From Qipengyuania pelagi (lineage in GTDB: Bacteria > Pseudomonadota > Alphaproteobacteria > Sphingomonadales > Sphingomonadaceae): a stretch of DNA of 64,000 nt. The stretch lies in the NCBI RefSeq assembly GCF_009827295.1, contig NZ_WTYD01000001.1:1612001-1676000 (forward strand), in the 5' to 3' direction. Positions 25,987 through 33,154 of the stretch are shown piece by piece. The notes below the pieces were generated by a model. That model saw only the letters and a program-made list of their open reading frames with translations. It ran no database searches and was not told the origin of the DNA. The translations under genes were made by a program, and so were the position numbers. Numbering within the stretch: the stretch's first letter is position 1; every line of letters begins with the position of its first letter.

Positions 25987-26738
25987 GCGAGATGCGCGCC
26001 ATAGACCGGCTGGACACGAGGCCCCGCTTTACCGATCACGACGCGATCCGCCTCAATCGGATGTTTCGCGGCGCGGAAACGGAGGAATGGCTGCGCGCCG
26101 TTTTGGAGGGATCGCTGGCGGGCGATGTCGCCATGGTCTCGAGCTTCGGAGCGGAGAGCGCGGCGCTGCTTCACCTTGTCTCGCGCATCGATCCAAGCGT
26201 CCCGGTCCTGTTCCTAGACACGGGCAAGCATTTTCCCGAAACCCTCGCCTATCGTGACGAATTGGCGGAGCGGTTCGGGTTGAACCTCGTCAATCTCTAT
26301 CCCGACCTGGCGGATTTGAAAGCGCGGGACGAGACCGGCCTCCGGTGGTCCTACGATCCCGATGGATGCTGCGAGATCCGCAAGGTCCGTCCGCTCGAGA
26401 CCGCGCTGGCGGGCTACGATGCCAGCTTTACCGGGCGCAAGGCCTTCCAGTCCGCGACCCGCGCCAATCTGCCGCGCTTCGAGATCGACACGTCCGATGC
26501 GCAGGGGCGGCTCAAGATCAATCCGCTGATCGATTGGGACGCTGGCCGGATCGCGGCCTATTTCGAGGAACACGACCTTCCCCGCCATCCGCTGGTCGAG
26601 CGCGGCTTCCCCTCGATCGGCTGTTCCCCCTGCACCCGTCCCGTGGGCGAAGGCGAAGACCCGCGCGCGGGCCGCTGGTCGGGCTGGGACAAGGTGGAAT
26701 GCGGCATCCACCGGCCGGGCGAAGAGCCCTTCCTGTAA
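25983..26738 (+). CDS. cysH: Assimilatory APS/PAPS reductase (four-Cys, Fe-S type)
   Basis: Reduces activated sulfate to sulfite with thioredoxin. 251 aa. Motifs are MVSSFGAESAALLHLV, LFLDTGKHFPETLAYRD, and the C-terminal KVECGIH with the catalytic Cys. The CC pair in DGCCEIRKVRPL and CSPCTRPV supply four ligands for a [4Fe-4S] cluster, which in this family marks use of APS rather than PAPS. Last gene of the operon; a GC hairpin follows. Confidence 0.93.
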   Translation: MSEMRAIDRLDTRPRFTDHDAIRLNRMFRGAETEEWLRAVLEGSLAGDVAMVSSFGAESAALLHLVSRIDPSVPVLFLDTGKHFPETLAYRDELAERFGLNLVNLYPDLADLKARDETGLRWSYDPDGCCEIRKVRPLETALAGYDASFTGRKAFQSATRANLPRFEIDTSDAQGRLKINPLIDWDAGRIAAYFEEHDLPRHPLVERGFPSIGCSPCTRPVGEGEDPRAGRWSGWDKVECGIHRPGEEPFL

Positions 26739-26740
26739 GC

Positions 26741-26755
26741 GCCGCCTGTCGCGGC
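26741..26755. terminator. Convergent GC hairpin between cysH and the epimerase gene
   Basis: GCCGC (26741-26745), loop CTGTC, GCGGC (26751-26755), lying in the 21-base gap between two converging genes. No T tract, so termination is only suggested. Confidence 0.4.
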
Positions 26756-26759
26756 AGCG

Positions 26760-27662
26760 TCAGAGCCAGCCTTGCGCGCGATACCAGTCGGCGGTTTGCT
26801 TCAGGCCGTCCGGCCCGCTGATTTTCGGCTTCCAGACCTCGTCGGCCAGTGCCCTGGCCGGATCGCAGACCCAGTCGGGATGCGCCATGTAGCCTGCCCG
26901 ATCGGGGGTCAGCTTGGCTTTGTCGCCGCGCAGCGCCCGGTCGGCCTTTGCTGCCAGATGGAGCAAGGGTGCGGGCAAATGCGGGGCGACGACGCGCTTG
27001 CCCACCGCGCGCCCGATCAGCTTCGCGAGTTCGGCGTGTTCGTAGCCGTTCGGATGGCCGTCATCGGGTTCGACGATCTCTCCTGATCCCGTCCGCGCCC
27101 CGAGCGCGAGCAGGCTTTCGGCCAGATCGTCGACGTGAATGATCGACGTGCGGCCTCTTGGCGGCACCGGCACCACGCCGAACCGCGCGGCGCGGAACAG
27201 TTCGAGCATGTCCCTGTCGCGCGGACCATAGACCGCCGGGGGCCGCACCATCGTCCAGTCGAGCCCGCTCGCCCCGACCCATTTCTCCGCCTCGGCCTTC
27301 GACGCGCCATAGCGCGACAGCTCGGGCTCTCGCGCCGACAGGGAACTGACGAAGACGAAGCGCCGCACGCCAGCATCCTGACAGGCGCGCAGCAGATTGC
27401 GTGTTCCGATGACGTTGGCCTGATGGAAATCCTTGGGATCGGGCGCATTGGTGAGGCCCGCGATATGGATCACGGCCTCCGCCCCCTCGATCAGGCGATC
27501 CAGCGATGCGCTGTCGGACAGCGCGCCTTCGATCCAGGTCAGGCCCTCGCGCGGCTGCTGCGCCCTTCGAGTCAGCGCCCTGATCGCGATACCCTGCCGA
27601 TTGGCCGCATCGAGAACGGCCTGCCCGACGAACCCGGTCGCGCCGGTGATCGCCACGCTCAT
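26760..27662 (-). CDS. NAD-dependent epimerase/dehydratase family protein
   Basis: 300 aa extended SDR. NAD loop AITGATGFVGQAVL at the N terminus, IHIAGLTNAPD, FVSSLSA, and the catalytic YGASKAEAEKW. The C-terminal half (RGRTSIIHVDDLAESLLAL) carries substrate-binding loops. Substrate unknown; could act on a nucleotide sugar or an atypical substrate such as a quinone-binding NDUFA9-like role. Its ATG overlaps the proB stop by four bases. Confidence 0.88.
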   Translation of the reverse strand: MSVAITGATGFVGQAVLDAANRQGIAIRALTRRAQQPREGLTWIEGALSDSASLDRLIEGAEAVIHIAGLTNAPDPKDFHQANVIGTRNLLRACQDAGVRRFVFVSSLSAREPELSRYGASKAEAEKWVGASGLDWTMVRPPAVYGPRDRDMLELFRAARFGVVPVPPRGRTSIIHVDDLAESLLALGARTGSGEIVEPDDGHPNGYEHAELAKLIGRAVGKRVVAPHLPAPLLHLAAKADRALRGDKAKLTPDRAGYMAHPDWVCDPARALADEVWKPKISGPDGLKQTADWYRAQGWL

Positions 27663-28777
27663 TCGCGCACCATGTGGTCGCGATGGACCACGGCGGCGCG
27701 GGGCGCATAGCCGAGCTTTTCGGCCTGTCCTTCTTCGCGCAGGCCCAGGATCAGGCGACATTCGCTGCTCGCATATTCGACCAGGCCCTGGCCCAATCGC
27801 TCGCCACGCGGGCCGAAGATCGCCACCAGGTCGCCGCGCTGGAACTCGCCCTCGACCTCGGTAAGCCCTGCCGCCAGCAGGCTCGCCCCGCCCTGGAGAG
27901 CGGCGACGCAGCCTTCGTCGACGGTCAGCACGCCCGCCGGCGACAGGCGGCCCGACAGCCATGCCTTGCGCGCCCCTTCGGCGCCTTGGGGCACGAACAG
28001 CGTTCCGATCCCCTGGTCGAGCGCGCGAGCCAGAGGGCGCTCCTGCGTTCCATTGACGATCGCGAGCGCGATCCCGGCGCGCTCCGCGATGCGCGCGGCC
28101 TGCAATTTCGCGATCATGCCGCCGCTGCCGAGGCCGGAGGAGGACCCGTCGCCCGCCATTGCGATTATGTCCGGCGTCACGCCATCGACCCTTTCGACCA
28201 GCGTCGCACCCGGCTCGCGCGGATCGCGATCGTAGAGGCCATCGACATCGGACAGCAGCACCACCGCCTCCGCGCCCGCCGCCTGCGCCACGCGCGCGGC
28301 GAGACGGTCGTTATCGCCGAAGCGGATTTCCTCCGTGGCGACGCTGTCGTTTTCGTTGACCACCGGCACCACGCCCATTTCGAGCAAGCGGCCCAAAGTG
28401 GCGGCGGCGTTGAGATAGCGGCGCCGATCCTCGAGATCGCCAAGCGTTACGAGCATCTGCGCCGCCGTGATGTCGTGCGGCTCGAAAGCGTCGGCCCAGA
28501 GCCGCGCCAGCGCGACCTGCCCGACCGAGGCCGAAGCCTGCGCATCCGCCAGGCTTCCGCGCCCGCCCCTCGCCAGCCCGAGCTTCGCCGCACCGAGCGC
28601 GATGGCGCCGGACGATACGACGATCACCTCGCTGGTCTTGCGCAGTTCCGCGATCTCGTCGGCGAGCGTCGCCAGCCAGTCCGCGCGCGGTCGGCCGCGC
28701 TCGACCAGAAGGGCCGATCCGATCTTGATCACGATGCGCCGGGCGTTGCGCAATTGGGAAAGCTGTTCGATTGCCAT
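27659..28777 (-). CDS. proB: Glutamate 5-kinase
   Basis: First step of proline synthesis: ATP-dependent phosphorylation of glutamate. 372 aa with an amino-acid-kinase domain (VIKIGSALLVE, VVSSGAIALGAAKLGL, PVVNENDSVATEEIRFGDND, GSGGMIAKLQAARIA) and a C-terminal PUA domain (GVLTVDEGCVAALQGGASLLAAG). ATG 28777 (MAIEQLSQ) is chosen; an ATG 15 bases upstream is possible. Sits 43 bases after obgE on the same strand, a common alphaproteobacterial pair. Confidence 0.96.
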   Translation of the reverse strand: MAIEQLSQLRNARRIVIKIGSALLVERGRPRADWLATLADEIAELRKTSEVIVVSSGAIALGAAKLGLARGGRGSLADAQASASVGQVALARLWADAFEPHDITAAQMLVTLGDLEDRRRYLNAAATLGRLLEMGVVPVVNENDSVATEEIRFGDNDRLAARVAQAAGAEAVVLLSDVDGLYDRDPREPGATLVERVDGVTPDIIAMAGDGSSSGLGSGGMIAKLQAARIAERAGIALAIVNGTQERPLARALDQGIGTLFVPQGAEGARKAWLSGRLSPAGVLTVDEGCVAALQGGASLLAAGLTEVEGEFQRGDLVAIFGPRGERLGQGLVEYASSECRLILGLREEGQAEKLGYAPRAAVVHRDHMVRE

Positions 28778-28820
28778 GCAGCCTGCCCTCATGTCCTCTC
28801 GGCAGCGTGCCGAATGTGGT

Positions 28821-29891
<1,071 letters not shown>

Positions 29892-29933
29892 TTAGTGCTT
29901 TTTGCACGCTTGCGCTACCGCTCGGGGTTGTTT

Positions 29934-30018
29934 GTTTGCGCACGCCTCCGGCGCGCGATGTCCTCGCGCCTGACGGCGCTGCGGGCGGGCGGTCGCCCTT
30001 GCGGACCCTTCGGGTCCG
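29934..30018 (+). repeat. Composite double-hairpin repeat, copy A
   Basis: Begins GTTTGCGCACGCCTCCGGCG, then TCCTCGCGCC, the core GCTGCGGGCGGGCGGTCG, CCCTTGCGG and the 3' hairpin CGGACCC-TTC-GGGTCCG (30002-30018). Bases 29955-30018 match copy B at 63 of 64 positions. Lies in the gene-free stretch between obgE and tRNA-Ala. Confidence 0.8.
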
Positions 30019-30030
30019 AGGGTTTTTATT

Positions 30031-30114
30031 CTCCGCATCCCATCCGGGATGCGATGTCCTCGCGCCTAACGGCGCTGCGGGCGGGCGGTCGCCCTTGCGG
30101 ACCCTTCGGGTCCG
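30031..30114 (+). repeat. Composite double-hairpin repeat, copy B
   Basis: The 5' hairpin GCATCCC-ATCC-GGGATGC (30035-30052) replaces the CTCC-loop hairpin of other copies, and the rest (30051-30114) repeats copy A with one change (CCTAACGG for CCTGACGG). Ends in the same CGGACCC-TTC-GGGTCCG hairpin. Confidence 0.8.
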
Positions 30115-30147
30115 TACTCCGCCACCAAGCCTTTTTGGTCGGAGGAT

Positions 30148-30245
30148 CGGTCCGCGACCAGCGGACCGCAAGGGCACGCGCCCGCCCCGCAGCAAAGCGA
30201 AGGGAACAGCACCGAGGACGTTCACGCGGAGGCGTGAACGCAAAC
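30148..30245 (-). repeat. Composite double-hairpin repeat, copy 3' of tRNA-Ala
   Basis: Read on the minus strand: GTTTGCG, hairpin CGTTCACGC-CTCC-GCGTGAACG (30219-30240), linker TCCTCGG, core GCTGCGGGGCGGGCGCG, CCCTTGCGG and 3' hairpin CGGTCCGC-TGGTC-GCGGACCG (30148-30168). The last part is identical over 25 bases to 15743-15767. Same orientation relative to its tRNA as the copy after tRNA-Thr. Confidence 0.78.
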
Positions 30246-30257
30246 AGGAACCCATGG

Positions 30258-30276
30258 AAATTTTCGCCGAAAATTT
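30258..30276 (-). terminator. AT-rich hairpin just 3' of tRNA-Ala
   Basis: On the plus strand AAATTTTC (30258-30265), GCC, GAAAATTT (30269-30276), an 8-bp palindrome starting three bases after the tRNA CCA end. The T-rich 3' arm on the minus strand suits an intrinsic terminator for the tRNA. Confidence 0.6.
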
Positions 30277-30279
30277 ACC

Positions 30280-30355
<76 letters not shown>

Positions 30356-30439
30356 GTTCCAGGTCGATCGCCGGGCGAAAAGTGAACTCGCCGCCCGGCG
30401 GAGCGCGCGCTTTAGCGAAAGCCGCGCGCGGTGCAAAGC

Positions 30440-31378
30440 CTAATTCGCTGTCCCTGTCGCCTGAGCCGTCCCCTGGGGCGTGTCGTCCTCGCCCGCATCG
30501 TTGGGGATTGGCTGAACCACCGGCTGCGACGTGCGCGTTTCGTCCACGGGGACGACCGGAATCGGCGCACCGGTATCGGGATCGATGACCCTGGTCTGTT
30601 CGGCGGCGGGGGTGGACAGAGTCTCTCCCACGCCGTCGAGCGTGATGACCGGGGCGCGCGCGGCGCGGGCCTGCTGCACGGCGACATAGCCGGGCTGCGA
30701 CTGGCCGTAGCGCTCGCCATACTGGGCATCCCAGGCGGCTGATTCGCGTTCGTAGGCCTCATAGGCGGCGAAAAACGTATCGAAAGGCTGTTCGAACAGG
30801 GCGAAATTCGCCGCCGCGAAACCTTGCGGATCCATATCCGTCGTCGCCAGCGCGCGGTTCGAGATGTCGAGCGCGGTCTGGCAGAAATTGGCCCGCGCGG
30901 GAGGCAGGGCGAAGAAGTTGTAAACGGAAGTCATCTCCGTCTCGCGCGCCATGATCGCCTCGCGCCGGTCGCGGAATTCCTTGCGATATTCGGCATCGAT
31001 GCGGTCGTTGACCCGCTTCAGATCGCGCGCATTGTCCTGGATGTAGGCGCTGTAGCCCTGAACGATCGGTTCGTAGCGCGGCCCCAGGCAGTTGAGCGCG
31101 GCGACGTTCCAGGCAGACCGAAAATACCAGATCCGCTCGTCATCGGTCAGATTGCGGTTCACCGTCTGACGCTGTCCCAGCACGTCTTTCCCGGGGATCT
31201 CCATGACATAGGCCGCGCCACCGGGCGGCAGCGGCCGCAAGGGAATGACCTCGACAGGGGGAGGCGGCGGCGGAGGCGGAGGCGGCGGCGGCGGTTCCGG
31301 CGTGGCGCAGGCGGCGAGCCCGACGACACCGGCCGTCATCATGACAAAGCGTAGCTGCGACTTGGTTGCGTGGCGCAT
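30440..31378 (-). CDS. Lipoprotein with a 13-proline run
   Basis: 312 aa. N-terminal signal ends in a lipobox GLAAC with Cys24 followed by ATPEP and 13 consecutive prolines, which would need EF-P for translation. The middle (YVMEIPGKDVLG ... ERIWYFRSAWNVAALNC ... RDRREAIMARETEMTSVYNFF) looks helical and conserved; the C terminus is disordered and rich in Pro, Val and Thr. No enzyme motif. Probably outer- or inner-membrane anchored with an envelope role. It lies downstream of the Bax-inhibitor gene, separated by two hairpins. Confidence 0.78.
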   Translation of the reverse strand: MRHATKSQLRFVMMTAGVVGLAACATPEPPPPPPPPPPPPPVEVIPLRPLPPGGAAYVMEIPGKDVLGQRQTVNRNLTDDERIWYFRSAWNVAALNCLGPRYEPIVQGYSAYIQDNARDLKRVNDRIDAEYRKEFRDRREAIMARETEMTSVYNFFALPPARANFCQTALDISNRALATTDMDPQGFAAANFALFEQPFDTFFAAYEAYERESAAWDAQYGERYGQSQPGYVAVQQARAARAPVITLDGVGETLSTPAAEQTRVIDPDTGAPIPVVPVDETRTSQPVVQPIPNDAGEDDTPQGTAQATGTAN

Positions 31379-31487
31379 AGCCAGGCGTCCCTCCCGTTTG
31401 AAAAACTCTTGAGCTCAGCCTTTTGCGCGTTCCGATTGAACGCGGGCTGAAGCCGATAGCGATACAAGCGCTTGAGGATAAAGAAAA

Positions 31488-31516
31488 TGCCCGGAACGCG
31501 CGAAGCGCTCCGGGCA
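31488..31516 (-). terminator. Intrinsic terminator downstream of the Bax-inhibitor-1 gene
   Basis: On the minus strand TGCCCGGA (31509-31516) and GCGC pair with GCGC and TCCGGGCA (31488-31495), followed directly by TTTTCTTT. This is a classical rho-independent terminator. Confidence 0.8.
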
Positions 31517-31538
31517 CGATGAACTGAGTCCTGTGTGC

Positions 31539-31571
31539 GACAGTCCGCTCCCCGCGAGGCAGCGGACTGTC
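31539..31571 (-). terminator. 11-bp hairpin just after the Bax-inhibitor-1 stop
   Basis: GACAGTCCGCT (31539-31549) is the exact complement of 31561-31571 with an 11-base loop. Lacks a T tract; it may protect the transcript 3' end or act with the terminator at 31488. Confidence 0.6.
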
Positions 31572-31579
31572 CCGGCAAC

Positions 31580-32323
31580 CTATTCGCGGTTGCCCATGAA
31601 TTGCAGCAGGAACATGAACATATTGATGAAGTCGAGATAGAGGCTCAGCGCGCCCATGATCACGGCCTTGCCGACGAATTCGGTGCCGCGCAGATACTCG
31701 TATTCCCGCTTCAGACGCTGCGTGTCGTAGGCGGTAAGACCCGCGAAGATCAGCACGCCAAGGAAACTGATCACCAGACCCAGAGTGCTCGACCCGAGGA
31801 ACATGTTGATGACCATCGCGATGAGCAAGCCGATCACGCCCATGACCAGGAAGGTTCCCATGCCGGACAGGTCCTTCTTGGTCGTGTAGCCGAACAGGCT
31901 GAGACCCGCGAAGGCACCCGCCGTCGCAAAGAAGGTCGCCGCGATCGATTCGCCCGTGAAGCGCAGGAAGATCGTGGACAGGGACAGGCCCATGACGGTC
32001 GCGAAAGCCCAGAACAGGATCTGCAAAGTCCCGCGGCTCATCTTGTTCAGGCCGAAGCTCATCGCCATCACGAAGGCCAGCGGCGACAGCGCGACGATCC
32101 ACATCAGCGGTCCGCTGGCGAAATTCACCGCCAGGCCCGACTGATAGGTCAGCATCGCCACGATGCCCGTGAGCAGCACACCGCTCGCCATGTAATTGTA
32201 GATGGAAAGCATGTGCGAGCGCAGGCCCGCATCAAACGTTTCGCGACGGGCCACGGCATCGCCAGCGCGCGGAACAGAGCTGAAGCCCGTCTGCCGTCGT
32301 CCGGTGTCGTTCCAATCGGCCAT
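31580..32323 (-). CDS. Bax inhibitor-1 / YccA-family membrane protein
   Basis: 247 aa with seven hydrophobic helices after a soluble 40-residue N terminus. Family motifs are the FDAGLRSHMLSIYNYMASGV start, MSFGLNKMSRGTLQILFWAFA, FGYTTKKDLSGMGTFL, and the C-terminal FAGLTAYDTQRLKREYEY and LYLDFINMFMFLLQFMGNRE with the conserved Asp. Bacterial members (YccA, YbhL) act in membrane protein quality control or as calcium/proton leak channels. A sigma32-like promoter lies upstream. Confidence 0.93.
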   Translation of the reverse strand: MADWNDTGRRQTGFSSVPRAGDAVARRETFDAGLRSHMLSIYNYMASGVLLTGIVAMLTYQSGLAVNFASGPLMWIVALSPLAFVMAMSFGLNKMSRGTLQILFWAFATVMGLSLSTIFLRFTGESIAATFFATAGAFAGLSLFGYTTKKDLSGMGTFLVMGVIGLLIAMVINMFLGSSTLGLVISFLGVLIFAGLTAYDTQRLKREYEYLRGTEFVGKAVIMGALSLYLDFINMFMFLLQFMGNRE

Positions 32324-32383
32324 TTTGATATCTCTCCTTGATGCGATGGCTGCGCCCGATGCGCTCTCTCGCGGATACCGGCA

Positions 32384-32412
32384 ATATCGGGCTCCCTCGC
32401 CCGAATTTCAAG
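32384..32412 (-). promoter_or_regulatory. Sigma32-like (heat-shock) promoter of the Bax-inhibitor-1 gene
   Basis: On the minus strand CTTGAAA (32406-32412), 14 bases, then CCCGATAT (32384-32391), one base from the enterobacterial sigma32 form CTTGAAA-N14-CCCCATNT. It also reads as a sigma70 promoter (TTGAAA, 17, GATATT). The start codon is about 60 bases downstream. The spacer holds a TCGGGC/GCCCGA dyad. Confidence 0.6.
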
Positions 32413-32485
32413 TAAAACCGGCCCATTTCGCCCGCGTTTTGGTTAACGGTGACACGCGCCGGGCGCCGCCGGGAAACGGGGCTCG

Positions 32486-32986
32486 TCAGGCCTCCCCGGC
32501 GGGATCGACCATAGCGGCTTCCAGCGCGTCCGCTGGCGACTTTCCGCCCCACAACACGAATTGGAAGGCGGGATAGAAGCGATCGCATTCCTCCACCGCG
32601 ATCTCGACAAGCGCCTGCGCCTGCGAGAGACCCAGCGTGCCGTCGTCCCCCAGCATGGTGGCGTTGCGATAAAGGAGAACACCGCCATTCGACCAGATGT
32701 CGAAATGGCCGAGCCACAGCTGCTCGTTGATCGTGCCGAGCAATTCGTAGGCGGCACCGAGCTTGTCGTCGGGCACCCGCACTTCGGGCAGGCAAAGGAT
32801 CTGAAGGACGCGATCGTCGGCACGCCAGATGCCCTTCACCTGATATTTCGCCCAGCTTCCGCGCACCTCGCCGCTGACCTCGTGCCCCCGGACCGAACAC
32901 GGCCAGCCGCGCGCTTCGAACAGCGCCGCCAGCATGTCCAGCGGCGCCGCGTCGTCGTCGTTCGCGTAATCCTCAACCGCCCTCAT
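32486..32986 (-). CDS. YbjN domain protein
   Basis: 166 aa cytosolic protein with the YbjN / type III chaperone-like fold: LDMLAALFEARGWPCSVRG, VLQILCLPEVRVPDDKLGAAYELLGTINEQLWLGHF and an acidic helix EIAVEECDRFYPAFQFVLWGG. Function unresolved; YbjN of E. coli affects motility and stress. ATG 32986 chosen because similarity begins near MRAVEDYANDDDAAPLDML. The 168 bases upstream (32987-33154) hold no gene, only a GCGACC/GGTCGC dyad near 33117-33153. Confidence 0.85.
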   Translation of the reverse strand: MRAVEDYANDDDAAPLDMLAALFEARGWPCSVRGHEVSGEVRGSWAKYQVKGIWRADDRVLQILCLPEVRVPDDKLGAAYELLGTINEQLWLGHFDIWSNGGVLLYRNATMLGDDGTLGLSQAQALVEIAVEECDRFYPAFQFVLWGGKSPADALEAAMVDPAGEA

Positions 32987-33154
32987 CGACCCGATCCCAT
33001 CCTTTGCATTCCGGCTCAATGCCGAAGCCGCAGGGCGCTTGGCAATCGGACCGCTCGCCACTGCTGGGGAGAACCGGCGATCCCGCTGAAACGCCTGTGC
33101 AAACGCTGTGCACAAGCGCTGCGACCGCCCGATAATGGGTCGCAATCGGTCGCG

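Noticed and set aside
29955..30114. Possible CRISPR array from the direct repeats
   Set aside because: Only two near-identical units, each internally hairpinned, with one 32-base gap and no cas genes.
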